From Rhizophagus irregularis (lineage: Eukaryota > Glomeromycota > Glomeromycetes > Glomerales > Glomeraceae), in assembly GCF_026210795.1 (NCBI RefSeq), contig NC_089455.1, forward strand, positions 2,108,001 through 2,172,000: a stretch of DNA of 64,000 bases, in the 5' to 3' direction. The first letter of the stretch is position 1; each line of letters opens with the position of its first letter. The translations under genes and the position numbers were made by a program. The notes below the pieces were generated by a model, which worked only from the letters and a program-made list of their open reading frames with translations, ran no database searches and had not been told where the DNA came from. Shown in pieces: positions 35,802 to 48,806 of the stretch.

Positions 35802-37006
35802 TTTTTTTCAGTTTCTTCTAAGAAGGTTATTAGTGGGAAAAAAAAGAAAAAAAGAAAAAAAAAACTGGTACTTGAATTCTGTTAAACTTTTGTTTATGTT
35901 GAAAGATCACCAGTGACGGATATGGTAATATTCGGCATCACGATAGTTCAATTAAGTTCTCTACTGGTAAAGTGACGATCAAATTAATCACATGATTGTC
36001 ATCCAAAACTTTAAGGTTAATTTGATTGGACAGATCTGCACGGATAACGATATGTTAGTAAAGCCGGGATGTTGTTCACGCACGTTTTCCCTATTTTATC
36101 CATTATTCCGAAATATTTTCGGCTTAATATATACTGATGGGAAAAAACTTTTTTTTTTTTTTCATCCTTCCACAATCAAAGGAGTTATGATGATAATAGG
36201 CCGTATGATGAGAAGAGTACCTCGTTTTCTTTAAAACTTGGGACCAAATGATAAAGTGTGCTTGGCCACTTATACCTTGTTACATCATTAAAGCACACAT
36301 GATGCCTATCTGAACAAAAAAAATATCTTTGATATTATTTGGAAGTGATTATTAAAAAATTTTTTTTTTTATCTTTTGAAGCAAATGAAACTTTGTTATT
36401 ATATCCTTATAAAATATAGACACCTTAGGTGCATTGTTTTTCTTCATGGTGACTAGTATTGTACTTTTTTCAACTTTATTATACTTTGCAAAATGCGGTT
36501 ACTGGTGCTCAACATCATAGAATGTGTTTTCACAAAAACTATGCCCTTAATCAAGGAATTAAAATTGCTCAACGCCCTCAAAGATGGTCAGAAAAAAGAT
36601 TTAATTAGTACTATTATTTTTTTGTGTTGAAAGTGAAGTATATGTATGCTACAGCATTTGTACTGTAATGTGAAATACAATTATTACATTAATAACCAAA
36701 TTATTAATAATTTAGAATAAAGTTAGGATAACAAATAAAAAAAATGCATAAACCATATAACTATGGTGTTGAACACCGTTGGTGTGAAATATAGTTTTTG
36801 TTATTTTTATTGAATTTTTAATTTATTCTTATCGACGGGATCAAGAAAAACAAATATCTTGATAGAAGGGTTTTTGTAGATGACAATAAATTTTGTTCTT
36901 TTTTATTTATAAAATTTATTAAATAAAAAAAAGACAATGCCTTTATAGTATTGCAATATTCCACATATTATTGTCCATTAAACAAGATACAGGGAAAGAT
37001 CGATCA
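35802..37006. other. Spacer between the UPRT and uL29m genes
   Basis: This holds the UPRT promoter region and the 3' flank of the next gene. Short open frames at 35992-36234 and 36493-36630 have no recognised domain and no convincing splice partners, so they are not called. The 35880-36100 stretch has nearly balanced composition, as other promoters here do. Confidence 0.4.
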
Positions 37007-37811
37007 TTACGTTCTTCTCAATCTTGAATTATTTCTATTACTAATTCTACTTTTTCTTACCAATCTTTTATTATCTATCTGTTGTGATTTTGGTGGTTCA
37101 TAACTCCAATGAGGTTCAGGAGCCTTGTCTAATCCAAATAACTTTGAATCTTTACGTATAGCATATTCATATGCTACTCTACGTTCGCTTAGTACATGTT
37201 TAATTCTTGCCATCGATTTCTGACACTAAATACATATATATATATATTTATTAATTAATTAATTAGATGTATGTGTTAAAATCGGAACAATAATAATTTC
37301 ATTCTTAATAGATCGTACCTTAAATGTTCTTTCGCGAAATGCTTCAATCCATGGCTGATTATGTATTTTGTTCCATCTTTTTGCTTCTAACCACATCGTA
37401 CCAAGTAAATTACGTTCTTTAAGTAAAACGTACCAAAGTTTATGTAAATCTTCAAATGATTTGCGTCTTAATTCTGATGCTGTCCATGCTCGTCCTAAAA
37501 AATAAAATTCACTTAAAAAGTAAATAAAAAAGAAATTTATCTTTGTTATATAGTTTTTTTTTTTTCAAAGAAAAGAAGTAAAAAAAAAGAAACAAAGAAA
37601 TCTCTTTTTTTTTTTGAAAGTGAATTATTTTTTATTTTTAACCTGTAATCATATCTTTTGACGTTGGTACTGGATTGGGATTTTTAGCACCTCCTTGAAA
37701 AAATTCGTATAATCCCACTACTCCTTTACTTTTACTAGGTTCCCAATCAAATAATTTATTTGTAGTTCGCAATGAACGATATAAAATTGAAAACTTATTC
37801 ATTTTATTCAT
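37007..37811 (-). CDS. Mitochondrial large-subunit ribosomal protein uL29m (MRPL47 family)
   Basis: Three exons (37811-37643, 37494-37319, 37219-37007) give 185 codons. The family signature is clear: [20 protein letters not shown] then WYVLLKERN, followed by [17 protein letters not shown]. The first 20 or so residues ([20 protein letters not shown]) are basic and Ser/Thr-rich, as expected for a mitochondrial import signal. The protein sits near the tunnel exit of the mitochondrial ribosome. The first ATG of the short in-frame cluster was taken as the start; a second Met is three codons later. Confidence 0.9.
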
Positions 37812-38097
37812 TTTTAATAAAATTTGAAAAAAAAAAATTTGATAAAGATCCATTTTATACTGATGAGAAATCACATGATTCAACAAAACATATTGTACAT
37901 ACATTTCATAGTAAAAAAAAAACACTTTTTTTGGTTTTTATAGAAAATAAAACAATAAGTGCAATAACTTTTTTAACAATATTATACAATAAAAAAATTT
38001 TTGTTCTATATACTTTGGTTCACCTGTTAATTTCTCTTGATAATTTCTTCTTATTTGCCGCACTTCATACAATGTTTTTTTGTATCGCTCGCGTTTA

Positions 38098-41000
38098 TTA
38101 TGCATATCGATCAAAATTCACGTCAATAATACGACCTCCATATGTGTATCCACTGAATTTTTCTATTAAATGTAATAATATCAGATATAGAATAAAATTG
38201 ATGATATTCAAAGTATATTCATAGTAAAAATCTATAAACTAAGACTAACTTACCAACAGCAAAACGAGCCGATTCACTAGATTCAAATGAAACTATACCG
38301 GCGCCTTTAGGTCTTCCATTTTGTTCTAAAATCTCGGCCCTAATTACATTTCCTATTTTATTTAACATGTATAGCATTCATGTTTGTATAGAAATATAAT
38401 GAGAATATAATTAACAAATGAATATAATTAATAAAAAAAAAAATAAGTAAATTATATTTACCGCAGTGTTTGAAAAGTTCTCTTAAATCGAGATTTGTTG
38501 TAGTAAAGGGTAGCTAATGTTTTCCCAACAAAAAAAAGTGTGCCAATATTATTAATCCCAACTTATTTCTTTTTTAACTTTAATTTACGAATTTCCTATA
38601 AAATCTATCTTTCTCCTATCCCTAACACTACTTTCTCTCTCTTTTTTTTTGCTTTAATCTCAAAGAGTTATTAACGCACAAAAAAAAAGTAATCTTAAAA
38701 TACTCATCGATAAATTGTTCCATATACAACCACAATCACATCCCATATTTAACAACTCATTTCACCATCTTTGTTATTAAACCTTACATTTCTGACAAAG
38801 ATTTGATTTCCAGCTGCCCCACCGGATGCACCAGGTGTAGGGTAGAACCCTGTTGACCCGTCATATCCTGCAGCTCCTGGGTATGGCGCACCGTAACCTC
38901 CACCAAATCCACCGGCATAATCCATCATGCCCGCACCAGTAGTGCCGAAATCATTATACCCGCCATATCCATCGTATTGATCTGGAACGGGTACCATAGA
39001 TTGATAACCTCCTGGATATGCCGGATTAGGGGCTGGTGGTGCACCATAAAATCCTGCATTTCCGCCATGAGGAAAATGGTTACCGCCTCCATAGGGTGGT
39101 CGAGGAGGACGTGCTGAAAATCTTGGTGGTGGTGGCCCTCCAGCAAAACGATCCTACGTTATATGAATGATAAAGGAAAAAAAAAACGTATTCGGGAAAA
39201 GAAAACCCACCAACTCAATACTTGCCTCTCATATAAATCAATTATTTACGACAATAAAAAAAAAATTAAGGTAAAAAAAGCTCATTTTGAGCTACGTTAT
39301 AACCACAATTGCAATAAATTCATTCGTTTTTTCCATCCAAACTTTAAACCAAAATAACCAAACAAACAGCATCCCACCTCACGGACTTCAATCCTTCTAC
39401 CATTCAATTCGTACCCATCGTACATAGCTAAAATAAAAATAACCATTTAGCTTATAAATCCCTAAATATCAACCACTCTTGTTCATTCATTTATCATCTT
39501 CTTTCTTTTAAACTTTTTTTTCTATAAAATCTATACAAATCCTATACTTAAGCACAACGTACAAATCGCATTAGCAGCATCTCCTGCTGTTTCAAACAGT
39601 ACAGTTCCTGAACCTTTAGGTCGTCGATCAGGCCCAACAAGAATGTCCGCTCGGATTATATTCCCTGTTTTAATCGAAGTTGTTATTATTAGACAACAGA
39701 GAAAACAGAGAGGATGAATCAATCCATCGACAAAAAATCATGTCATACCTGCAGCCCTAAATAGATCCTTTAATTCTTGCCATCCTACTGAGAATGGCAA
39801 CTTTAAATGACATGTATAAATATAATTTCACATTATCAAATGAAACAATATGAAATACTTTCTTCAATAATTAGATCTTCACTTACGTTTCCTACATAGA
39901 TTTGCCTTCCCGCATTGTTGGGTATATTTGGATGGGGATGATGATGATTTCCAGTAGGAGGAAATCCGGCGGCTTTTTCAGGCCTAATATTTAATCCTGT
40001 ACCGAACTTAGCCTCTGACTCACGATCCTAGATAACAAGAATGTTAAAAGTCACATACTAATAAATCCAGTAAAAATTTTTAATCTCAGATACCTCTCGA
40101 ATAAATACAGGTCTTCCTAATAGATGTGTATCGTTGAGTGTTTGAATAGCTCGTCTAGCCTCTTCAGGTGTACGATATTCAACCACTCTAAAATTGAATT
40201 GATCAAATATTAATTTAATACGTGATTTTATTGGAAGCAGGCGTAATTGATGATTCTTATAGACTTACCCACAACCCTATGAAAATTAAATAATAGTCGA
40301 ATTTAATAATATTATATTTATTAAGAAACAAACGATAATTATTTACTACCTTTGACATGCCATTAGGTTGCATCAATACATCTGCAAATACAACTTCACC
40401 CGCTATATAATATTCATATTCAACAACAAAAAGTTAATGTTGATATAAATTATCCAGAAATAAAGAAAAAAATTATTAAATAAAATAAATACAACTGTTA
40501 CAGACCTTGACGCATAAAATCCTTTAATTGACCCCATTTAACTTCATAAGCTAAATTACCAACATAAACACGGCATTCCTTTTGTGATCTCTGAGAAGCA
40601 TTTATAGCTTTCAAAAATACAAAATGAAAATATAACGCATTTATAATACGATTAAAATAAAATAAAATAAACATATAGTTAAAATCTATTGTCAAACCTT
40701 GTGAGAAATGTTTTGATGACGAGGATAGTGAGGATGATGTTGATCTCTTTATACTAATGCGTCCTTGGATCGAATTCTTTGATGATGATGATGATGAAAA
40801 AGGTTTCAACTTACCTGCCGATTCTCTTGCTGATAATCTTGGACCATAATTTCTATCAGGTCTAAAATTAGTACCACGAACAAAGAATTTATCTCTTGAA
40901 CGACTTCTTTCTCTTCTATCACGCTCCCTCTCAGAACGAGGATCCCTGGAAGTACTATGCCTTTCTCTCTCGAGTTCTCTTTCTCTTCTTTCTCGTTCTG

Positions 41001-41517
41001 ACTCATAATGATCGTTATATGATGGGCGGCGAGTTGTAGGACGGTATGAATCTGTGTATGGCTCTCTCGCTGGCGAACGCGGAGAACGGGAACGTCTTGG
41101 AGATCTTCGTGGCGACCTAGAGCGACGAGGAGATCTAGAACGCCGACGCGGTGATTGAGATCTACTAGTAGTTACTCTTAATGAATAATCGATGTATCCC
41201 CTTGTCAATTAAATTGAATAATTAGTACGTCCTAAAATCAAATTTATAAAGTAAATAAAAAGGGGCTAATACCTTCGCCGATGTCTATATTCTTCGTCGT
41301 CTACTCGATTACGTCTACGTTCCTCTTCAAAAAGCTCCTCGTGGTTATCCAGATCGTCAGGAGCTGTCAAAGAATGCAACGTCGAATTGATTGGATCGAT
41401 CAATTCATCCGTGGGAGTATGAGGTCCCGAAGAAATTTTATCAGATTTACTGTCTCCCCAATTGTCGGACTTGCTATCTCCCCAATTATCAGACTTATTG
41501 TCTTCCCAATTACTCAT
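38098..41517 (-). CDS. Gbp2/Hrb1-like SR protein with three RRMs
   Basis: Fourteen exons give 592 codons: 41517-41273, 41164-40815, 40607-40506, 40402-40350, 40276-40269, 40187-40094, 40027-39887, 39800-39749, 39664-39563, 39427-39378, 39153-38788, 38513-38462, 38352-38254, 38162-38098. The N-terminus has WGDSKSDN repeats, then an RS region (RSRSPRRSRSPRRSPRRS) and an Arg/Glu-rich run. RRM1 begins CRVYVGNLAYEVKW, RRM2 begins RQIYVGNLPFSVGWQ, a Gly/Tyr/Pro-rich linker follows, and RRM3 begins NQIFVRNLPFTTTNL. This matches yeast Gbp2/Hrb1, which bind nuclear mRNA, survey splicing and accompany export. Exon 5 is only 8 nt. Exon 2 has a second in-phase donor 117 nt downstream (ending at 40698) that would add a Ser-rich 39-residue stretch (631 codons in total). 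Confidence 0.92.
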
Positions 41518-41744
41518 CTTTTAGTGCGAGTATTAGATATCGACTTTTTTTAATGAAAAAGAATAAAAACAAAAGATCAGCCAAAAGCTTTATATAAAAT
41601 GTCAGGTGATTTTGTATTTATGACGTCACCATTATTATTTCAACACAATAAATTTTTATTCATACATATAACAAATACATAATAACAGATAAATTATTTT
41701 AAATATGTTTTTTAAATAAATAATAATATAAATACTCGAACCAT

Positions 41745-43093
41745 TTAAATCAGTTTTTTTTTAGGCAATAACTTTTCAAATTTATTCACAATCTCAGTTA
41801 TTTCCTTTAAAGCAACATTATCTAAACCATTTGTCTGATTTGGATTAAATATAGAAATATGAGCTTCAATTTCATCTTCATTCATACTTGTAAGAGCTGA
41901 AAAATAAGTTTTCACATCTGATGGTGGCAATTTAATGAATGTTCTTGTTTCTTTATATTGGCCTGCCGGTGGAATCTAAAATATCAATAAAAATTTTTCA
42001 GTATATGTAAAATTTTTTATTTTTTCAAAAATTCATTTAACTTACTTCAGTATAATAACAATGAAAGAGGCAATTATCTAATTTAATCAAATTATTAACC
42101 CTATAAGATCAAAATAATTTAGTCATATAAATATATTTAGAATTTTTTTTTTTCCAATATTAAGTTTATATTACCTTTCTACTAATTCAGTAGGATTAAA
42201 TAAAACACCAACAAATTCAAAATGACTTCCCAGGTAATCGGTACCTTGATTAACTAAGTCTTTATTATAATAAGCAGCAGCACCAGCAGCAGCAACACCA
42301 GCAAACCCAGCTACAGCTGCTAAACCCCATTTTCCCCATCCTGAAGATGGAGAAGTTGGTGGGTTTTCTACAGTCTCAACGGCTTTAGTATTCGTTTTAG
42401 AAGAAGAAAAAAATCCTCCAGCTGAAGCAGCACTTGATAAAAAAGTATAAGAACCAGTTACACTTTGTTTAACTTTATTAGCTCGTGCTAATGCAGCCTT
42501 GGTAAAAACATTATTATCTACTCCAAAATATGGAGTGTCAAATGCAAGTAATCCAATTATTTTCGGTGGACGTGTTTCCGTTTGATTTTTATATTTTAAA
42601 ATTGCTTCTGCAGCTATTAAATAAATAAAATAAAATATTAGTAAAAATACTCATTTTTTCTTTTGATGAGTAAAAAACATTTAAACTTACCTAAAATACC
42701 TCCCATAGAATGGCCAACTAAGCATACCCAAACATCACCATTACCACTTATCTGCTTTTCTTTTTCCTCAACAACTCCCTCTAGCCATAAACAAAACATC
42801 TCAACAGCTTTCTTTAAGTCTCCTCGAGTCTCATATCGAGGATAAATTAGTGGTTCTGCTTCTACGCTTTGTATGGTTTCTGTTAGTGCATATTGAAGGC
42901 GAACTGGGAAATCCTAAAATTTTTTTTTTATGTTAAGAAATAGTGTAACCGTGTAACCGCAAAGGCCAAAAATAGGAAGAAAGATGGTTTTTAATTAAAA
43001 AAAACAAACCTTAAAAGTATGATCATCACCTTTAAAACCATGAATGAATATAAGTAAAAGTTTATGATAGTTTGTAGGAGTAGTAACTGACAT
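41745..43093 (-). CDS. Alpha/beta hydrolase (lipase/serine-esterase-like)
   Basis: Five exons (43093-43010, 42913-42691, 42613-42175, 42100-42046, 41975-41745) give 343 codons. The N-terminus LLLIFIHGFKGDDHTF holds the oxyanion-hole region of an alpha/beta hydrolase. The nucleophile elbow GHSMGG puts the catalytic serine near residue 97. A later histidine in NCLFHCYYTE is a candidate for the triad. An Ala/Gly-rich hydrophobic segment (WGLAAVAGVAAAGAAAYY) near residue 210 may touch or cross a membrane. The family is conserved in filamentous fungi, but I do not know a characterised substrate. The start Met directly precedes the conserved region, and no targeting signal is evident. Confidence 0.82.
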
Positions 43094-43778
43094 TATGTAA
43101 AAAGTTGTAGGTTATCAATGAAAAAATTGATTGTTTAAATAATTCCAATTGATCGTCATTCAACAAATGATTTCATTGGATTATAATCGATCATTCTTTC
43201 CTATTATTCAAATTTTCCAATTTCAAAAATTTCATTTTTTCATTTTTTTTGCCTTCTAAATTTCCAATTCGTTCGTCAGATCGAGCGTTCTAACTATAAA
43301 ATAGGGAATTTTAAATAAAGTTTCCATGCACAGGAATGTAACCAAAATTGACTGTTTTTTGCCTATTATTAACGTGAGATAGTTACAGCATTAGGGTTTC
43401 GCTGATAATTCTAATCTTCAGTTAATTAATGAATGCCAAGATTAGAGGATTAGATGAAGTAAATTAATTTATTTGTTATACTTTATGGGAAATTTATTGT
43501 TGTATTTATGGGTAAATACACTAAAATAGCATTGTTTAAAAAAATAATTATTTCTTCCTCTTTATCTTTTATCAATTTTATTGTAATGACCAAATGAGTA
43601 TAACGGCAAACAAAAGTTGTATCATGTAATTATATTATTAAATTTAAAATTTATTCGTTTCTCAGTTGCGGCGCAACATGTAAAGAGTAATTAACTAACT
43701 AATAAATTACATTTTGTCATTACCTATCTTTTTTTGATTCAGTCCTCCTAATCTTCTTTCATATTTACTTTTACACTC

Positions 43779-44549
43779 CTAATGTTTTCTTTTAGGTTTA
43801 CCTTTTTTTCCTTTTTTTTTATCCTTACATTTTTCTTTTTCTTCTTTTCCTTTTCCTTTTTCGCCTTTTCCTTTTCCTTTTCCTTTTCCTTTTCCTGTAA
43901 CTGCAATTCTTATGCAATCGTCTTGAGCACCTATATTTTAAGCTTTTTAAATAACTAGTTTTTTTAAAAAAAATAAAAAATTAACTTTCTTACCTCTTTT
44001 AGCGATCGGCATAAGAAGAGGCTGATGACTGAGAGAAGCAGACAAGGTACAAATTCTAAATCTACCAGCAGGTAAACCTGGAGTGCCATCCTTCCTAACG
44101 ACATCAACGGATAAATGACCCCTTTTGGCTTTTACATTTACTCCTTCAAAGAACACAAAATTTTCGGCATTTGGAGGGAAAGGGTTATCTAAAAGTTCTT
44201 GAATAGTAACATGTGTATGACCTTCTATTACACCATTACGATTAAGTGATTGTGGTTTAGTGTAATATTCTTTTTCTGGATCACTAAAGTGCCCAGTTTC
44301 CAAATGACTAATTAAAATATCAACGCTAAATGGTTTATTAGCTTCCAAAACTTCTTCATTCCTTGGGGAAGTGATAAATGTTGAAGTCATTTGTTTAACA
44401 GATGGAATATCTCCTTGGATGGTATTAGAACAAGATCCGTCACGATTTTGTGTACCATCACTTAATTTTTTATGATTACAAAAACCTGATAAAACTTCAT
44501 TAGCTGAGAGAGTTAAGAGAACAATAACGTAAATGTGAAAGAACTTCAT
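43779..44549 (-). CDS. Secreted fungal protein with lysine/glycine-rich tail
   Basis: Two exons (44549-43994, 43930-43779) give 235 codons. Residues 1-21 are a signal peptide (MKFFHIYVIVLLTLSANEVL). The mature part starts with a Cys-containing CNHKKLSDGTQNRDGSCS, then GDIPSVKQMTSTFITSPRN, and later GVIEGHTHVTIQEL and LPAGRFRICTLSASLSHQPL. I recall this pattern from a conserved family of secreted proteins of unknown function in dikaryotic fungi. Exon 2 encodes a very basic tail of GKGKGKGK and KKKKGKKGK runs (43790-43890), absent from the relatives I remember. The tail could bind acidic polysaccharide or RNA, or carry nuclear-type signals; that is inference. Confidence 0.8.
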
Positions 44550-45444
44550 TTTTTATAATTTAATTCTGGGTATGTTAAAAAGAAAAATGTGTTATTTAGG
44601 AAAAGTAAGGAAAGATACGAAAGAAGTTGCGCCTGGCAACTAAATAAAATGATTAAAAAATTTCTTAAAGTTAAAGAAAGTATAAAACCCCATGTTTAAA
44701 TATCAATTGGTAAAATCATAGAATCATATACTGATACAAGCATTCTGAGAAATTTCCTTTTTTATTTCTTTAAATTACCATTATAACATGAGGAATTAAT
44801 GCTGAAATTATACACAGAGCAACATATTAAAATGATCAAATGATCATTAAATATATTTCTTTTTGTTACCAAATTTCTTTCAATTTACTTGATTACCCCA
44901 CAATAAAGTTAATAAAGTTGATTCACGCAACTCACGCGTACATCACATATGATCATATCGATCCTATTAAAAATCTATGCTATCTATGCTCTTTTATAAG
45001 ATTAACATTATGAATTATTTCGTGTTTCAAGTCATTTTAATAAATTTTTTTCATAATCACATGATATTTTCTATATTTTCTCCAATATGGAATCCCATAT
45101 TAATATAATATCCAAATCGTTTAACAGTATGCATAATTACAAATTCGTCTCACCGAGCATATTTTGGTCCCTGTGATATAATTTGTGTAATATGATCCTG
45201 AATCTAAGCCATATCTAATTGTATACTTTCACGTGATGCAATCAAAAAAGTAAAATTTTATTTAATATTTTCAGTAATTCTTTAGTTTTAATGTATTTCT
45301 TTGTAATACAGAAACCAGGATTTGTAAAGAATAAACATGATATATATGGAAATAATAAACTAAAAGAATTATTATCGAACAAAACCAATTTAATTCTCCC
45401 ACTCAATATAAAATTTTTCTCAAAATTAATATAACAATAACATC
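44550..45444. other. Spacer between the secreted-protein and H2A genes
   Basis: The promoter of the secreted-protein gene lies directly upstream of 44549, and the 3' flank of the H2A gene is at the other end. No further gene is seen. Confidence 0.5.
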
Positions 45445-46329
45445 TTACGCTTTACCACCAGAAGAAGAAGGAGCAGCAGTAGTTTTAGCACCTTTAGTAG
45501 ATTTTTTTGATTGAGAAGCACCACCACTCGCACCAGTAGCACTAGTAACGGTAGGTGTGGGCTTAACTCTATCACTACCTTTCTTCTTAGGTAATAATTC
45601 AGCATGAATATTAGGTAAAACACCACCTTCAGCTATATGTACGTGTCTTAGTAGAATATTTAATTCTTCATCATTCCGTATAGCTAATTGTAAATGTCTT
45701 GGTATAATACGTTGTTTCTTATTATCCCGCGCAGCATTTCCCGCTAATTCTAAAACTTCTGCTGTTAAATATTCTATTACTGCTGCTAAATATACTGGAG
45801 CACCTGCTCCTATTCTATCTGCGTATCTTCCTTTTTTCAATAATCTTGCCATACGACCAACTGGAAAAGTCAACCCTTTAAAAAAAGAAAAGGAGAAAAA
45901 AAAAAATATTTTTTTTTTTTTTTGAATTAAATTTCATCAATTTTTTTTTAATAAGAAACCAACTCTTTATTTTTTTTTTTAAAAAAAAACCAAACCTGCT
46001 TTAATGCTCTTTGATATTTTTGATGTACTTGATGCTGTAGCAGCTTTTGCACCTCCTTTTCCGCCTTTTTTCTAGTATAGTTTGAAAAAAAAAATATTTA
46101 CATATTGTCAAAAAAAAAACTTATTCCTTTTTTATAATAATTCATTATTTATATATTTATTTATTTATTATTTTTTCTTTATTTTTTTTTTTTTTAGAAA
46201 AATTTTTTTTTGACAGACTTTAGATTTTCCACCAGAAGCTGCTTCCTCACCACTTCCAGTTGCAGTTGGTGCAGTATTTTCAGTTTGTCTTGCACGAGAA
46301 GGTCTTCCTGTTGCTTCTTTTTCAGACAT
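45445..46329 (-). CDS. Histone H2A variant with long N- and C-terminal tails
   Basis: Three exons (46329-46219, 46071-45996, 45875-45445) give 205 codons, against about 130 for canonical H2A. The histone fold is plain: [89 protein letters not shown]. Departures from fungal H2A include RHVHIAEGG in the docking segment and an N-tail of about 60 residues ([20 protein letters not shown], then Gly/Ser/Lys-rich) in place of about 20. The C-tail is Ser/Thr/Lys/Gly-rich and does not end in the SQE/SQD motif of fungal H2A/H2A.X. It packages DNA in nucleosomes; the tails suggest a specialised variant. No divergent H2B gene is present, although fungal H2A genes often have one. Confidence 0.9.
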
Positions 46330-48806
46330 TTTTATTTTACACAAAGAGTAGGAAAAAGAAAATTTATTTTTAAGAAAAAAATATTAAAAAAAAAGCAAAA
46401 AAAAGAAATATTAAAAAGAACTTTTTTCTTTTATGTATATATAACAAAAAAATAAAAAATATATATATTTATTTAATTTGTGAGAAAAAAAAAATCGAAT
46501 AAACTAATGAATAATTAATTTCATTGTTATAAATTTTGGGGTCTATAAAACAAACCAACTAAGTTTTTCTGTAGAAAACAATCAAAACTTTTTTTGAAGA
46601 TTTTTGGGAATAATTTGATAATCATTGAAACTTCTATAAATAAAATATCTGTTTATAACACTACATAAAAATAGTTTCCTTTTTTTTCATTAAACTTACG
46701 TTAATTGGTAAAAATAAGATATCTCGCGTAGAAAGAAAATATACGGTAAAAATTTTTTTTTACACATGGCTAATAATAATAATTATTATATATAATAAAT
46801 ATATTTAATTATATCGAACAAACACGTTATCGGATGTCGTTTCGACAACTCCCTTTTGTTCCGTTTGTTCCATTTGTTCCATCTATTGTTTCATTTATCT
46901 CGGGTTCATTAAATCTTTGGATTCATAATATTTGATCGACCGGAGTATAACTAGTTCACCGTCTCACTGCATTACTTGACAGCCGTGCGCTCGTTCAACA
47001 TAACTTATGAATAGTAATATTGGATAAACGTAATGTCGGATGGTCCGCATACTTTCTCTCCCGTGGTCCCGACATCCGTGTGAATCCAGACTGTTTCATT
47101 CTTCTTTAGCCATATTCTAAACTTCTTTTTTTTACTCATAAACAACTGTCAGGAGAAATTTTCTGAGGTTTAAGATTTCATGGACTTTCGCAATTGGAAA
47201 ATACTAAATTGGAATAGATACGATAATTTAACCTTTTATAATTTCATTGATTATTTTAAAATTAATTTATACTCATTTAATGTCCCCAATTAAATACGAT
47301 CCCACGTGAATTATGTAATGAAATTAAAATAACTTAATATTTAGTTAGTCCCGAAAGAAAACTTGTAAAAGCATGAAAGAAGTTTGAAGTAAGTTCCTTG
47401 GCAAAGTTGGCAAAGGGTAATAATAAGTAATAACTGATAATTAGTTTCGTTTATTTATTATTCAGAAGTTAATTGCTCTAAAACTTTTCATTTACATTCA
47501 TTCTAAAATCATTCTAAAATCATTCTATATTCATTTTAAATTCATTCACATTCTACATTCACATTCTACATTCATTCTTTCATTTTTTATCTAATTTATT
47601 TAGAATTTTTTTTCATTCTTTCATTTTTTTTTATTATGTTATATAAAAAGATCATAAATTATTTTTCCTTATCTGTTTTCGTACTAATTTCATAATATTA
47701 TATTTTATTTTCAGTCACTTATTTCTCGTTTCATAAAATTTAAATTATTCCATCAATATATCAAAATACGCGTCATCAAATATATCTCCTTTTTACTCCT
47801 ATTCATAATTCAAAAAATTCAAATTTTTAGGATTTTCCTTCACTAATCCATATTTTCCTTCTCTCCCTCGTTAAAGTCTTCTTATTTACTTAATTTTCTT
47901 TCACGCAAAATAATAATAATAATAATAATAATTCTGAAAATAATGCATATAATTCGTACATTCGTAGCTCTTTCGACTGCTATCTTAAAGGATTAAGTTT
48001 GTATTTACATTTATTCTGTAAAAAAGAAAAAAAAAATATGTTAAAAGCAAAGCTTGATTGTAGTTTACTCTGATAACCTAATAATTTAATCTAATAAAGT
48101 ATCAAGTTATTAAGAAAAAAAGAATAAATATTACTAATCCTTGATTTTCTTGACTTTCTTAACCTTCGTTTTATAAATATGAAATTATACGCGTTCAAAT
48201 AATTACAATATATTAATTTTTAATTTAACGCGCTATCGTTGATTACAAATTTATTGGGATTGCAGATCTGAAAATTTTCCCATCTACATTACACAAAATC
48301 AATTACACAAATCGAATCATTCGAATCATAAAAAAAAAATTTTTTTCAGACTACATACTTTTTATTTGCGCTTTTTTTTTTATTTTTTTTTTTACCATAT
48401 TAATGTAAGTTTGGAAGTTTGGGCCGTCTTTGTTTAACATCCCCTGGTTTGAACATTTAGGGGGATAAACAAACAAACAGGGATCTTTTAGGAAAAAATG
48501 GGGATGTATGACGAAAATTCTCTTGATCAGCAAATTCGCGTCCCAGTTTTCTGGAAAAAAAAATTTCTTTTTTACTTCATTTATTAAATTAATTCTACTT
48601 TTAATATTATATACATTTTAAAGTTTCACAAATCTTTTTTTTTTCAAAATCAAATTAAAATAAGTAATAAATAAATAAATAAGTAAATAGAAAGAATTAT
48701 ATTCTTTTTTTCTTTCATAAAACTTCTTTCATAAAATCCTTTTCACTTCTTTTACATACAGTATAATATATATATTGTCATTTTCATTTTTGTTTTTTCC
48801 ACATGA
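46330..48806. other. Long spacer upstream of the H2A variant
   Basis: No gene was found in about 2.5 kb. The 46820-47110 block has more balanced composition, with repeated TTTGTTCC words and CGGATGTCG at 46833 in inverse form near 47080. Trinucleotide AAT repeats lie at 47910-47930. An H2B gene was looked for and not seen. Confidence 0.5.

Noticed and set aside
35992-36234. 80-codon open frame upstream of the UPRT gene
   Set aside because: No domain, no splice partners, and it lies in a promoter-like region.
36493-36630. 46-codon frame (MRLLVLNIIECVFTKTM) and an overlapping alternative frame
   Set aside because: Neither frame has a recognisable domain, signal peptide or convincing splice signals; evidence is too thin to call a gene.
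46820-47110. Possible TIR element with CGGATGTCG at both sides
   Set aside because: Only about 9 bp match in inverse orientation and no target-site duplication was found.
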